This document shows positions 50,751 through 60,999 of a stretch of DNA of 64,000 nt, one piece after another (positions within the stretch are counted from its first letter, which is position 1; every line of letters begins with the position of its first letter). Made by a program: the position numbers and the translations under genes. The stretch is from an uncultured Anaerolineae bacterium (GTDB lineage Bacteria; Chloroflexota; Anaerolineae; J036; Brachytrichaceae): NCBI GenBank assembly GCA_938034415.1, contig CALHLE010000008.1, positions 19,124-83,123 on the forward strand. Direction: 5' to 3'. The notes beneath the pieces were generated by a model that saw only the letters and a list, made by a program, of their open reading frames with translations, had not been told where the DNA came from and ran no database searches.

Positions 50751-52592
50751 TTACCGGCTGGGCATTTGCGGCCTCGGCGTTGTGCGCAACCAGGCCGGCA
50801 GGCCGCGTTGATAGACCCACCATTCCGCCAGCAGCAGCACCAGCGCAATGCCGGCCAGCCAATGCCAGAACTCGCGCTGCGAGGTTGCCCGGCTTTCGAC
50901 TTGTTCAGCGTTCGCGTTCGTGCTGCCGACTTGCAAGTTGGGGTTGGGCGCGATGCGAGACTCGCTCACGTTGCTGAAGTTCACGGCGAAGGCGCCCTGC
51001 GCTTGGCCCGCGTCGAAGGTGTAGATGCCCGGCCGATCCGTCTGCGCGAAGCCGCGCCGGCCGGCTACGACCTCCTCGCCAGAGGGCAGCGTCACTCGTG
51101 TGTTCTCCGGAATCGGCACCACTTCGCCCGGCTTGACGTTGAGGGGCACATTCAGCCCTTGCGCCGGCGCCAGCCATTCCACGCTGTTGGCGATCAGGAT
51201 CGGGAACGCGATCTGCAACGGCAGATCGCTCCGGCGCAGGTCGAAAGTGATGAGCACCGCGCGCTGTAAATCATCCTTGGCGCTTTCGCCGGCGAGCACC
51301 AGCGGGCCGCCTTGGCTCTCGATCACCGGTCGCAACCAACCGGGCGCGTTCACCCGCTGCGCATCCAGGACGTTCACGCCGCGCCAATCCACGTTGCGGG
51401 CGATGGGGTGCGCTTCGGTGCGCACGTAGTCGGTGTTGCTGAAGACGCCGCTGGTGGTGAACACCGACTGTGCGCCGATCAGCAGCGCGTTGGCCCGCGC
51501 CGGCAGCGTGACCGTCATGTTGTCCAGCACATAGAGGTCGTATGTTTGGGCGTCGGGCGGCATCGTCGCGGCCCGCGTCACGCGCAGGCCGGGCAACGAC
51601 GCCAGCGCTTGTTCGAGGAAGCGGTTGCCGCGCGTCAGCAGCAGGGCGTGGCGCGTCGTGTTCGCCGTGTTGACCGCGTAGGCGGCGTCGTCCACAGCCA
51701 GGAAATTGCGCTGCGCTTCGTCAATGCGAGCGTCTACGGCGACGGCGTTCGGGTTGATGTTGCCGATCGTCCATTCGGCGAATGCGCCGGCCGGCACGTT
51801 CAGCACGCGCGCATCCACCAGCGCGCCGTCGGCGCGCAGCGACACCAGCACGCGCTCGTCCTGTGACCCGCTGTTCGTCACCCGCACAAAAGCCGAAAGG
51901 CCGCGCAGGGTGCGGCGCAAAGTCAGCGCGGAGATGGCGACGTTGTCGCCGCTGTTCCCGATTGGGATGAAGCGCGCTTTGCCAGGCAGCAGGCCCAGGT
52001 CGTCGGCGTGCGCGCCGTCGCTGAGCACGAGGGTAGTGGTATCCTCGTCGCCCGCGCCGGTGGCGACGGCCAGGGCGATGGCCGCGCTCCAGTTCGCTGC
52101 GTCCAGCGAAGGCCGGGCCGAGTCGAGCGCATCGAGCAGTTGCGACTTATCGCTGGTCAACGCGCTGAGCGCGCGCGGCGCGCCGTCCACCAAGATGAGC
52201 GTCATTTGGTCATTAACGCCCAGGCCGTTGATCAAATCACGCACGCGCGCCCGCGCCGCTTCAAATCGCGAGGGCGCAACATCGGTCGCTTGCATTGAAG
52301 CCGACGCATCGAGCAACACGATGGATCGTCCGCTCACCGCGCCGGGCACGTTCACGTAGGGCCGGACGAGCGCGAAGACGAGAAAGGCCAGCGTGATCAG
52401 TTGCAGGATGAGCAGCAGGCTACGCCGCAGGCGTTGCCACAGCGTGTTGGCCTCGCGATCCATCGTCGCCTGTCGCCACAGCAGCGTGCTGCTCACGGTC
52501 TGCTCGCGCCGCTGCAGCCGCAGCAAGTAGAGCAGAATGATCGGCACGGCCAACAGGGCAAACAGGAAGGCCGACGGATTCAGCAAGTCCAT
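50751..52592 (-). CDS. BatA-type VWA-domain membrane protein
   Basis: 613 aa. It starts MDLLNPSAFLFALLAVPIIL, the BatA/VWA N-terminal membrane segment, with a second segment (LLLILQLITLAFLVFAL). A von Willebrand A domain follows (about 87-260) with the MIDAS DASASMQ. A large extracytoplasmic region leads to a C-terminal membrane helix (HWLAGIALVLLLAEWWV). These proteins work with a MoxR ATPase and a DUF58 protein; the DUF58 gene lies directly upstream (56 bases), but no MoxR gene is in the window. The role is likely envelope or maturation-related. Confidence 0.85.
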   Translation of the reverse strand: MDLLNPSAFLFALLAVPIILLYLLRLQRREQTVSSTLLWRQATMDREANTLWQRLRRSLLLILQLITLAFLVFALVRPYVNVPGAVSGRSIVLLDASASMQATDVAPSRFEAARARVRDLINGLGVNDQMTLILVDGAPRALSALTSDKSQLLDALDSARPSLDAANWSAAIALAVATGAGDEDTTTLVLSDGAHADDLGLLPGKARFIPIGNSGDNVAISALTLRRTLRGLSAFVRVTNSGSQDERVLVSLRADGALVDARVLNVPAGAFAEWTIGNINPNAVAVDARIDEAQRNFLAVDDAAYAVNTANTTRHALLLTRGNRFLEQALASLPGLRVTRAATMPPDAQTYDLYVLDNMTVTLPARANALLIGAQSVFTTSGVFSNTDYVRTEAHPIARNVDWRGVNVLDAQRVNAPGWLRPVIESQGGPLVLAGESAKDDLQRAVLITFDLRRSDLPLQIAFPILIANSVEWLAPAQGLNVPLNVKPGEVVPIPENTRVTLPSGEEVVAGRRGFAQTDRPGIYTFDAGQAQGAFAVNFSNVSESRIAPNPNLQVGSTNANAEQVESRATSQREFWHWLAGIALVLLLAEWWVYQRGLPAWLRTTPRPQMPSR

Positions 52593-52648
52593 TTGCGGTT
52601 CTCGATTGGCAAATTGCCATCAGTGGTCGCGCCCATGCTTCGCAACCA

Positions 52649-53566
52649 TCACACAAGCCATTCTGCGCGCCTCAGGTCCTTTAACACGATTTGTTCGATC
52701 GGCAGCGAGGTGTCGGTGAGGTGGTAACGGCCGCCGCGCCGGCGCACCTGGGCGGCGATCGCCTCGCTCCACGCCGTCAACCGCTGGCGGTATTGGCTGA
52801 GCACGGCGTCGTCCAGGCTCATGTCTTGGTGGTTCGCCGTCTCCACGTCCTTGAGCCTGAGGTCGCCGGTGAATTGCGGGTCGAGTTCGTCGGCGCTGAG
52901 CGTGTGCAACAGGTTCACATCTAGCCGGCTGTTGCCCAGCGCGTTGAACCCCTCGGTATAGCCGCCCTCGTCCAGCATGTCGCTGATCAGGATGCACAGG
53001 CCGGGGCGCGCGTCGAGCGCGTAACGCTTCAGCCAGGCATTCAAGGGCTGTCGCCGGCCGGTCGGCGCAGCGCGCAGGTCGCGCTTGTCGGTTGCCGAGA
53101 CGCGCTCGACGAAAGCGATGAGCGCCGCAGCGGAGGCCACGCCGCGCTTTGGCCCAAAGCGCTGGAACGAGCTGGTCTCCAGCACGACTTTGTCGCCGGA
53201 GGCCAGCGCGACGTAGCCCAGCACGACCGCGAGCTGCGCGGCGCATAGCCACTTCTGCGCAAGGTGTTGGCCGTCAGCTTCCTCGTCCGGTTGCCAGAAC
53301 ATGGATGGGCTGTCATCCAGCAAAATGTGCGTGGTGAGGTCTTCCTCGTCCTCGAACAATTTGATGTAAGGGCGTTCTAGCCGGGCGTAGACGTTCCAGT
53401 CCACGCGGCGCGGGTCGTCGCCGGGGGTGTAATTGCGGTAATCGGCAAACTCGACCGAGCGCCCGCGCTTCACGCTGCGCCGTTCGCCGGTCAGCGAGCC
53501 CACGCGCCGACGCGGCGCATTCAGGCGCAGGGTGCGCAGCGACTGAAGGAACGCCTCGGACAGCAC
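52649..53566 (-). CDS. DUF58 domain protein
   Basis: 305 aa. The DUF58 signature is clear: GRSVEFADYRNYTPGDDPR, RVDWNVYARLERPYIKLFE, then THILLDDSPSMFW, a VWA-like MIDAS motif. It is cytoplasmic by prediction. It starts with GTG (VLSEAFLQSLRTLRLN): a TAGAAT box ends 6 bases before this GTG, which matches the leaderless spacing of metH and supports the GTG. It forms an operon with the VWA protein gene. MoxR, the usual third partner, is not adjacent. Confidence 0.88.
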   Translation of the reverse strand: MLSEAFLQSLRTLRLNAPRRRVGSLTGERRSVKRGRSVEFADYRNYTPGDDPRRVDWNVYARLERPYIKLFEDEEDLTTHILLDDSPSMFWQPDEEADGQHLAQKWLCAAQLAVVLGYVALASGDKVVLETSSFQRFGPKRGVASAAALIAFVERVSATDKRDLRAAPTGRRQPLNAWLKRYALDARPGLCILISDMLDEGGYTEGFNALGNSRLDVNLLHTLSADELDPQFTGDLRLKDVETANHQDMSLDDAVLSQYRQRLTAWSEAIAAQVRRRGGRYHLTDTSLPIEQIVLKDLRRAEWLV

Positions 53567-53572
53567 AGCGCG

Positions 53573-53578
53573 ATTCTA
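53573..53578 (-). promoter_or_regulatory. -10 box (TAGAAT) for the DUF58-VWA operon, leaderless spacing
   Basis: TAGAAT on the minus strand followed by 6 bases and then the GTG at 53566. The predicted transcript start falls on the start codon, implying a leaderless GTG-initiated mRNA. Confidence 0.5.
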
Positions 53579-53658
53579 CGCGCAGAAGCTTATAGCTAGG
53601 CGAGAAGTCGGACGCTGCCAAGCCAAATTTGCGATTAGGAATCTGCTGATGCGGGGAT

Positions 53659-54672
53659 TCAGATGCGCCGCAGTATCTCCGCCGCGACTTCCTGCGTGGC
53701 GGCCTGGCCGCCCAAGTCGGGCGTGCGCGCGCCGCTCTCGATCGCGCCGTACACGGCGCGTTCGATGCGTTCGGCGACGTCGGCCCGCTTCCAGTAGTGC
53801 CGCGCCAACAGCGCTGCGCTCAGGATCGCACCGCAAGGGTTGGCGATGCCTTTGCCGGCGATGTCGGGCGCGCTGCCGTGCACCGGCTCAGCGATTGCCA
53901 CGCCCTCGCCGAGGTTGAGCGAGGGCGCCACGCCCATGCCGCCGCCCCACACGCTGGCCACGTCGCTCAGGATGTCGCCGAACAAGTTGGTGGTGACGAT
54001 CACATCGAACCGCGCCGGCTTCGACGCCAGCATCATCGCCGCCGTGTCCACCAGCATCTCGTCAATAGCCACTTCGGGATAGCTCGCGCCCACGGCGCGC
54101 ACGGCGTCGCAGAAGAGGCCGTCGGTGACCGGCAGTATGTTGGCCTTGTGCACAATCGTGACGCGCTTGCGCTCGCGCTGGCGCGCCAGCTCGAACGCCA
54201 CGCGCGCGATGCGCTCCGACGCTGCGCGGGTGATCACGCGCTCGGCGATGGCCTCGTCGCCTTGCAGCCGTTCTCGGCCGACATATAGTCCTTGCGTGTT
54301 CTCGCGCACTAAGATCAGGTCCACAGCTTGTGGCCGGCCGATCATCTGCGATGCCTGAGACCACACGATGCGCGTTGGGCGCAAGTTGGCATACAGGTCG
54401 AAGCGCTGGCGCATCTGGATGATTGGGCTGCGGTAGCCCTCGACCTTGCGCGACGGTGAGGAAACGGCTCCAAACAAGGTCGCGCCGCAAGCGGCGATCT
54501 GGGCGATAGTCTCATCGGGCAGCGCATTGCCGGTGCGCTGGAAGCAGTCCCAGCCGGCCTCGGCCTCGACCGTGGTCAAGCCGGGCAACGCGTGTTGCAG
54601 GGCTTCGACGGCGTAGGGGATCACTTCGCGGCCCACCCCGTCGCCGGGAATAACGCAGAGGCGGTAGGTCAT
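53659..54672 (-). CDS. Homoisocitrate/isocitrate dehydrogenase family protein
   Basis: 337-aa beta-decarboxylating dehydrogenase. The overall pattern follows Thermus homoisocitrate dehydrogenase of alpha-aminoadipate lysine synthesis: MTYRLCVIPGDGVGREVIP, EAEAGWDCFQRTGNALPDE, ATLFGAVSSPSRKVEGYRS, QRFDLYANLRPTRI, VRENTQGLYV, VTTNLFGDILSD (metal Asps) and HGSAPDIAGKGIANP. Isocitrate or 3-isopropylmalate activity is possible since this family is promiscuous. A TACAAT box (54681-54686) ends 8 bases before the ATG, another near-leaderless start. No other lysine-pathway gene is in the window. It precedes the DUF58 genes by ~90 bases. Confidence 0.82.
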   Translation of the reverse strand: MTYRLCVIPGDGVGREVIPYAVEALQHALPGLTTVEAEAGWDCFQRTGNALPDETIAQIAACGATLFGAVSSPSRKVEGYRSPIIQMRQRFDLYANLRPTRIVWSQASQMIGRPQAVDLILVRENTQGLYVGRERLQGDEAIAERVITRAASERIARVAFELARQRERKRVTIVHKANILPVTDGLFCDAVRAVGASYPEVAIDEMLVDTAAMMLASKPARFDVIVTTNLFGDILSDVASVWGGGMGVAPSLNLGEGVAIAEPVHGSAPDIAGKGIANPCGAILSAALLARHYWKRADVAERIERAVYGAIESGARTPDLGGQAATQEVAAEILRRI

Positions 54673-54680
54673 GATGGGCG

Positions 54681-54686
54681 ATTGTA
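54681..54686 (-). promoter_or_regulatory. -10 box (TACAAT) for the homoisocitrate dehydrogenase gene
   Basis: TACAAT on the minus strand, 8 bases before the ATG at 54672. The spacing again predicts an almost leaderless mRNA. Confidence 0.5.
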
Positions 54687-54738
54687 TCGTTCACCCACGA
54701 TCGGCCGGCTTTCGAGTTGAGTCCTACGTTAAACTTAC

Positions 54739-55200
54739 ATGCCTACAGAGGAAACCAAACCTATGAAACACATGACAGTCCGAGACGCGATGCACAAGGG
54801 CGTCGTGAGTTGCGATTCGTCCATCAGCGTGCGCGATGCTGCGCGCATCATGAACGAGAAAGGGCTGCGCTCGCTGGTGGTGGTGGACTTCGATTGCGCG
54901 CTGGCCGGCATCATCTCCGAGACCGATATCGTCGCGGCGCGGCTCGTCCACGAGGGCGGCAAGCCCTGGGATCAACTCACCGTCGGCGAGATCATGACCA
55001 ACCGCGTGCTGACGGTGACGCCGGACATGTCGCTGAAGGAAGCCGCCAAGATCATCATTGACCACCGCATTCACCGCGTCGTGGTGGCCGAGCCGGACGA
55101 CATCTGTAACCCGATCGGCATCCTCTCGCTCGGCGACATCATGCGCTATCTGGAGCGCGTCGAGCGCGAGGAAGCCGACCAGTCGCCGGATCGAAGCTGA
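54739..55200 (+). CDS. Tandem CBS-domain protein
   Basis: 153 aa composed almost entirely of two CBS motifs: MTVRDAMHKGVVSCDSSISV, GLRSLVVVDFDCALAGIISE and TDIVAARLVH, then GEIMTNRVLTVTPDMSLKEA, HRIHRVVVAE and GILSLGDIMRYLERV. Such stand-alone CBS pairs bind adenosyl nucleotides (AMP, ATP, AdoMet) and regulate partner proteins; no partner is obvious here. A second ATG at 54763 (MKHMTVRDAM) is also possible. It is convergent with sdhB. Confidence 0.88.
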   Translation: MPTEETKPMKHMTVRDAMHKGVVSCDSSISVRDAARIMNEKGLRSLVVVDFDCALAGIISETDIVAARLVHEGGKPWDQLTVGEIMTNRVLTVTPDMSLKEAAKIIIDHRIHRVVVAEPDDICNPIGILSLGDIMRYLERVEREEADQSPDRS

Positions 55201-55221
55201 AAGCGCGAGCGGCGACGAAGA

Positions 55222-55248
55222 GTAGCCGATGGCATTGCCATCGGCTAC
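55222..55248. terminator. Perfect hairpin between the CBS and sdhB genes
   Basis: GTAGCCGATGGC and GCCATCGGCTAC form a perfect 12-bp stem with a three-base loop (ATT), between the convergent CBS and sdhB stop codons. No T-tract follows on either strand, so it may be a bidirectional terminator of unusual type or a transcript-stabilising hairpin. Confidence 0.5.
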
Positions 55249-55264
55249 CTGGGCTTGGTGTGGT

Positions 55265-55981
<717 letters not shown>

Positions 55982-56046
55982 CGGAATCGAGAACGCGGCG
56001 CCGAGGATTGGAAACGCTCGCAAGCGCGAGCCTCAAATCCTCGGTG

Positions 56047-57822
56047 TCAATACTTCCTTTCCTGTGGTTGGATGCGCGTGATGCGCACCGGCTTGTACTT
56101 CAGCGTGATCGTCCCATTCTTCCAGGCCATCGAGTGCTTGAGGAAGTTCACGTCGTCGCGGTTGGGATAATCCTCGCGGTAGTGGCCGCCGCGGCTCTCC
56201 GTGCGCGCCAGGGCTGCGAAGGCAGTGACCTCGGCTAGGTCAAGCAGCGCGCCTAGCTCCCAGGCTTCCATCAGGTCGGTGTTCCACTTAAAGCCCTTGT
56301 CGTCAATGCGGATGCGCTTGTAGCGGGCTTGCAGCTCGTGGATCTTGTCAATCGCCTCTTCCAACCCGGCGCCGGTGCGATACACGCCGACCTTGTCATC
56401 CATGACCGCCTGCATCTCTTTGCGGATGGCATGAGGGCGTTCGTTGCCGTTGTTGTTGCGGATGCGGTCAAGCTGCGCAGCGCCCTCTTTGGCCGCCGCG
56501 TCGCGGTTGATGGGGCGGAACGATGCCTGCTTGCAATACTCGGCCATGGCGATGCCGCCGCGCTTGCCGAAAACCACCAGGTCCACCAGCGAGTTCGTGC
56601 CCAGCCGATTGGCGCCGTGCACGCTGACGCAGGCCACCTCGCCGGCGGCGTAAAGCCCTTCCACGATCCGACCGGTTTCATCGGCCAGTACACGTGCGTC
56701 GTTATCGGTAGGGATGCCGCCCATGGCGTAGTGCGCCGTCGGCTGAATCGGCACCGGCTCCTTGATCGGGTCAATCCCCTGGTAGACGCGGGCGAATTCG
56801 ATGATGTCGGGCAGCCGGGTCTCCAGGTAATGCGCGTCTATGCGCTTGGGGTTGCCATCTGCCTCGAAGTACTTGTTGATCTGCTCAGGGCGGAAGTCCA
56901 GATACACGTAGTCTTTGCCGCCGATGCCGCGCCCTTCGCGGATCTCGGTGTAGATGCAGCGGCTGCAGATGTCGCGCGGGGCGAGGTCTTTCAGGGTGGG
57001 CATGTAGCGCTCCATGAAGCGCTCGCCCTTGTCGTTGATGAACACCGCGCCTTCGCCGCGCGCGGCCTCGCTGAGCAAGATGCCCAGCTTGTACACGCCG
57101 GTCGGATGGAACTGGAAGAACTCCATGTCCTCCAGTGGCAAGCCGCGCCGCAACACTGCCGCCGGCAGGTCGCCGGTCAACGAGTGGGCGTTGCTGGTGA
57201 CCTTCCACATCTTGCCGAAGCCGCCGGTGGCGATCAGGGTCGCCTTGCTGTGGAAGACGTGGATCTCGCCGGTGGCCAGTTGTACGGCGACTACGCCGTT
57301 GCACTTGCCGTCCTCGATCAACACGTCAATCACCTGGAACTCATCGAAGAACTTGACGTTGTTCTTGATGCAGTTCTGGTAAAGCGTCTGGAGGATCATA
57401 TGGCCGGTGCGGTCGGCGGCGTGGCAAGCACGCATGACCGGCTTTTTGGTCTCGTTGTTGGTGTGCCCGCCGAAGCGCCGCTGGCTGATCTTGCCGTCGG
57501 GCGTGCGGTCGAACGGCAGGCCCATGTGCTCCAGATCAATCACCGCGTCAATCGCCTCGCGGCACATGATGTCCACAGCGTCTTGATCGCACAGGAAGTC
57601 GCCGCCTTTGATCGTGTCGTAGGCGTGCCACTCCCATTTGTCCTCTTCCAGGTTGCCCAGCGCGGCGCTGATGCCGCCCTGCGCCGTGCCGGTGTGCGAA
57701 CGCGTGGGATACAGCTTGCTGATGACGGCGGTGTTCACACTCTTGCTGGCATACAGGGCCGCCATCAACCCTGCGCCGCCTGCGCCCACCACGAGCGCAT
57801 CAAACTGATGATACTGAGGCAT
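56047..57822 (-). CDS. sdhA: Succinate dehydrogenase flavoprotein subunit SdhA
   Basis: Catalytic subunit of complex II, 591 aa, carrying covalent FAD. N-terminal FAD motif [32 protein letters not shown] with the FAD-linking His; the active-site region [20 protein letters not shown]; the [11 protein letters not shown] substrate segment and [20 protein letters not shown]. Length and order are normal. An AGGAG site lies 5 bases before the ATG. It is separated from sdhD by a GT39-like gene, but only 39 bases lie between that gene and sdhA, so it is presumably co-transcribed. Confidence 0.97.
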   Translation of the reverse strand: MPQYHQFDALVVGAGGAGLMAALYASKSVNTAVISKLYPTRSHTGTAQGGISAALGNLEEDKWEWHAYDTIKGGDFLCDQDAVDIMCREAIDAVIDLEHMGLPFDRTPDGKISQRRFGGHTNNETKKPVMRACHAADRTGHMILQTLYQNCIKNNVKFFDEFQVIDVLIEDGKCNGVVAVQLATGEIHVFHSKATLIATGGFGKMWKVTSNAHSLTGDLPAAVLRRGLPLEDMEFFQFHPTGVYKLGILLSEAARGEGAVFINDKGERFMERYMPTLKDLAPRDICSRCIYTEIREGRGIGGKDYVYLDFRPEQINKYFEADGNPKRIDAHYLETRLPDIIEFARVYQGIDPIKEPVPIQPTAHYAMGGIPTDNDARVLADETGRIVEGLYAAGEVACVSVHGANRLGTNSLVDLVVFGKRGGIAMAEYCKQASFRPINRDAAAKEGAAQLDRIRNNNGNERPHAIRKEMQAVMDDKVGVYRTGAGLEEAIDKIHELQARYKRIRIDDKGFKWNTDLMEAWELGALLDLAEVTAFAALARTESRGGHYREDYPNRDDVNFLKHSMAWKNGTITLKYKPVRITRIQPQERKY

Positions 57823-57861
57823 ACCAACTCCTAAAGTAAGTGATTGAATGATCCGCGCTTG

Positions 57862-59967
57862 TCACCGCACTTCCCGAACCAACAACACACGTTGTATTGT
57901 AACAACGGGCGTGCTAGGTTGCTTGGGATCGAAATACACCGCGTTCTTCTTCTGGTTGGGATCGAACAGGCTCATCTCCAACGTGTATTCGCCCGTCGGC
58001 AGATCCGCCGGCAGCGCGAAGCGCACTGCGCTGGTTTGCACGTGCCCGGCGCGCCAACGATAGCCGAGGATCGCTGGTGCGTTATCCACCTGCAAGATCA
58101 TCCGGCCGTCAGGCGCAAACAACTTGACGAACGGCGCGAAATACCACGACCAGTGCGGCTCGGCCGGCGGCAGCCCCACCAGCCAGTCATGCGTTACGGT
58201 GATCGTCTCGCCGGGATGCGCCGCAGCCGGCGTGCGCAGCTCCAGCAACCGCCAGCCTTCGCCCAGGTTGACGGTGAACGTGCCGTCCGACGGGCGCAGG
58301 GCCGATTCGAGCGGCAGCGCGCGATAGAGCATCAGCATGACCGGCGTCCGGTCGGTGCGCTTTTGGCCGGGGATGGGCATCGGGAATGCCTCGGCGCGCG
58401 CCGGCGCAGGCGATTCGGCCATCAACAGCGCGCACTCGCCGCCCTCCGGCCGCACTTGCCAGACGCTGGATGCGCCCTTGATGTGGATCTCCTCGGCGCG
58501 CGTTGGTTGGGCATCTCCGAGCAAACTGGCCAGCCAGCGCGCGTCTTCCTGGGCGTGAAGCGTGACGCAGCCAAGTGCGCGCCATCGCTCGGCCAGGCGC
58601 ATTTGCCAGAGAAGCGGCAGGCTATACAAGCCGTCGTGATGGTAAGGGAAGCGCGCTGCGGCCTCTGCCTCGCCGAGGGCGTTCCACCAGGGGATGGCGA
58701 CGGCGACGACGGCGGCAGGAGAAGCCAAAGCCAAGATCGCGTATCGCGTCCTGCGCGACACATGGCGCGCTGCGCGCTCGAGCAACGCAAACGGCGCGCC
58801 GGCCAACGCATAAGGCATCGGCGAGGTGAGCAGCAGGTAGAACACGTGCACCTTCCAATCGCGCATGACGGCGTTCGCAATCAGGAAGGTCGTCAGGATC
58901 GGCAAGACAAACCAGCCGAGCGCGATGCGGCTGGTTAGCGCGCGGGCCGGATTCGGGCGAGATCGGCCGGCGGCCCGAATCGCCAACATGCCCAGCCCGA
59001 TCCAGAGGAGCGCATCAATAATCGTTGCCCGTGCATCGCTCCAGCGGTCGCGCAGCTCGAACATCGGCGCATCGGGTTCGACGAACGTGTTCTCGAAGTC
59101 GCGCCCGCTGGCGATGCGCAGCGCATGGTTGATCGGATCGAGATTCAGCCGGCCGGCGCGGGTCTCCTCGTTGAAGGCGTGAGGGTTGTTGACCACGGCT
59201 GTGAGCGAGGCGCGCGCGCTGATGACTGCGCCGGCGTAAACCAGCGCGCTCAAGACGCAGGTGGCAGTGCCAGCGGCCGCAGCGCAGCGCAGGCCGGCCG
59301 ACCATCGGCCTGACCTATGCAGATGAAGCGCGCCGATGAGCGTCGCAGCGACCAGTTGGGCGAGCAGGCCGGCGGCAACCAGGTATGTGTGCAGACAGGC
59401 AGCGGCCCAGGCGAACGCTGTGAACAAGTGCTTCGGCTTGCCGCGCGCCAAGCCATTCATCGCCAGCCATAGCGTCAGCGCGCCCATCGCTTCAAGCGGC
59501 CCCTGCAGCCATGCCCCGCGCGCGACCCAGGCCGCCCACAGGCTCACGCCGGCGAGCAAGCCGGCCACGAAGGCGGCCCATCCGCCGAACAGTCGCCGCG
59601 CCAGGTTGAAAGCGACTGCGGCCACCAGCGTGCCCAGCATCGCATTGAGCGCCGTGGCGACATACGCGCCAGGCTCAATGGCAGTCAGTAGCGCATAGAA
59701 GTAACTGGCGCCGGCCGGGTTGGGCAGATTGATGCTGGCCAGCAGGCTGGCGGCAGGCAGTTGGTCGAAGCGCCCCTCGGCGACCGCTTGACGGATGAAC
59801 AAGCCGAGGCCATGCGGGTAGGCGCGGTCGTAGTTCTGGCGCACGTGCTCCAGCCCGTGCATCCGGAAGGCAAACGCCATCCCAATGACGAGCAGGGCAG
59901 GTGGCCATACCGAGCGCCACCTGCCTTGTGGTGTCCGACATTCGTCATCGGCGATAGCGCGGATCAC
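57862..59967 (-). CDS. GT39-like polytopic membrane protein inside the sdh operon
   Basis: 701 aa. The first ~440 residues contain about 10-11 hydrophobic segments with short loops, in the style of GT39/ArnT membrane glycosyltransferases (an early acidic loop QNYDRAYPHGLGLFIRQAV; ATALNAMLGTLVAAVAFNLA). The ~250-residue C-terminus is hydrophilic and beta-rich, ending in a domain with the motif HPGETITVTHDW and an ALPADLPTGEYTLEMSLFD segment that recurs in the neighbouring genes. It starts with GTG. It sits between sdhD and sdhA, with gaps of 35 and 39 bases. Transferring sugar from a lipid donor is plausible; the substrate is unknown. Confidence 0.68.
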   Translation of the reverse strand: MIRAIADDECRTPQGRWRSVWPPALLVIGMAFAFRMHGLEHVRQNYDRAYPHGLGLFIRQAVAEGRFDQLPAASLLASINLPNPAGASYFYALLTAIEPGAYVATALNAMLGTLVAAVAFNLARRLFGGWAAFVAGLLAGVSLWAAWVARGAWLQGPLEAMGALTLWLAMNGLARGKPKHLFTAFAWAAACLHTYLVAAGLLAQLVAATLIGALHLHRSGRWSAGLRCAAAAGTATCVLSALVYAGAVISARASLTAVVNNPHAFNEETRAGRLNLDPINHALRIASGRDFENTFVEPDAPMFELRDRWSDARATIIDALLWIGLGMLAIRAAGRSRPNPARALTSRIALGWFVLPILTTFLIANAVMRDWKVHVFYLLLTSPMPYALAGAPFALLERAARHVSRRTRYAILALASPAAVVAVAIPWWNALGEAEAAARFPYHHDGLYSLPLLWQMRLAERWRALGCVTLHAQEDARWLASLLGDAQPTRAEEIHIKGASSVWQVRPEGGECALLMAESPAPARAEAFPMPIPGQKRTDRTPVMLMLYRALPLESALRPSDGTFTVNLGEGWRLLELRTPAAAHPGETITVTHDWLVGLPPAEPHWSWYFAPFVKLFAPDGRMILQVDNAPAILGYRWRAGHVQTSAVRFALPADLPTGEYTLEMSLFDPNQKKNAVYFDPKQPSTPVVTIQRVLLVREVR

Positions 59968-60002
59968 CGTGCGCGCATGCTGCTCAGGGACGGCGCGCGT
60001 GC

Positions 60003-60461
60003 TTATCGCAGCGCAGCCTCGCCGCCGGCGGCTGCGCCCATGAACAGCGCGAGGATGCCGCCCAGCGAGATGATCGCAGCGATGGCCACCACGACATACA
60101 TCAGCCCTTTATAGGTCGCCGGACGGTGGCCGAAGTAGTCGTAAGCGACCTGGCGCACGCCGTTGATGCCGTGCGCCACAGCCAGGATAAGCATCACGGC
60201 GTAGTAGGCGCGCCAGATGAGCTGCTCGACCGTGACCGGCTGGCCGGTGATGCCCCAACGCAGTTGCGTGCCGGCGAACTCAATCTCGTGTGTGCCGATG
60301 AGCACGTGCTGCATCCAAAAGTGCGATAGTGCTAGAAAGACCAAGGCTAGGCCGCTGTAGCGCATGAACATCCACAGGGCCAGCTCCAGGCGATTGCGGG
60401 TTTGCGGGATCGGCTGCACCTTGCGCACGGTGCGGCCGGGGGTTACAGTGGTAGAAGCCAT
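60003..60461 (-). CDS. sdhD: Succinate dehydrogenase membrane anchor subunit SdhD
   Basis: 152 aa with three hydrophobic segments (about 28-55, 78-100, 118-142). The conserved helix AVMLILAVAHGINGVRQVAY carries the heme-ligand His. The N-terminal ~25 residues are basic and soluble. It follows sdhC by 18 bases. With SdhC it forms the short two-anchor type of complex II that binds heme b and quinone. SdhC and SdhD could be swapped in name, as assignments vary by family. Confidence 0.85.
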   Translation of the reverse strand: MASTTVTPGRTVRKVQPIPQTRNRLELALWMFMRYSGLALVFLALSHFWMQHVLIGTHEIEFAGTQLRWGITGQPVTVEQLIWRAYYAVMLILAVAHGINGVRQVAYDYFGHRPATYKGLMYVVVAIAAIISLGGILALFMGAAAGGEAALR

Positions 60462-60479
60462 GGCTATGCTCGCTTGGGA

Positions 60480-60890
60480 TTACCTAAGGCCATGCGTCGC
60501 GTAGTAACTGATGGACTTGAACGCCATGATCGCGATAGTCGGCGCAAGCAGGATGAGGGTGATGATGACCGACCAGCGGGTGGCGACTTCTTGTTTGTCC
60601 CACAGCGCCGGCCGCAGCTCGAGGATGGCGATGCGCGTGCCGTTCACGGCGTGAAAGATCAAGCAGGCGGCCAAGACGATCTCGCCGAGGGAGAACAGCG
60701 GCGTCTTATAGACCGCGAGCATCGCTTCGTGCAGCGGCGGATTGAACGTCGCCATGCTCATGCCGAAGATGTGCGTGCCGAGGAAGATCACGACGCCTAG
60801 GCCGGTCACGCGGTGCAACAGCCAGAGGACGTGGCCGCTGCCTCTGTAGCGCAGCGATTCGCGCGCAGTGGTAATCAGGGGAGTTAACAT
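60480..60890 (-). CDS. sdhC: Succinate dehydrogenase cytochrome b subunit SdhC
   Basis: 136 aa with three membrane segments. HVLWLLHRVTGLGVVIFLG contains the conserved quinone/heme-side residues, and LIFHAVNGTRIAILE carries the second heme-ligand-type His. The start is placed at ATG 60890 since AGAGG lies 8 bases upstream; an in-frame GTG at 60908 would add six residues. It is the first sdh gene, preceded by 109 bases after the next GT39-like gene, so a promoter may lie there. Confidence 0.88.
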   Translation of the reverse strand: MLTPLITTARESLRYRGSGHVLWLLHRVTGLGVVIFLGTHIFGMSMATFNPPLHEAMLAVYKTPLFSLGEIVLAACLIFHAVNGTRIAILELRPALWDKQEVATRWSVIITLILLAPTIAIMAFKSISYYATHGLR

Positions 60891-60999
60891 CTCAACAACC
60901 TCTTCCACAGAATCAATCCGATGCTGTGAAGTATATGCCGTCTACGGCGAGGATGCACGTCGCGCTGTCCGAGCGTCAGCCGCCGCCGGATGCCGTCTG

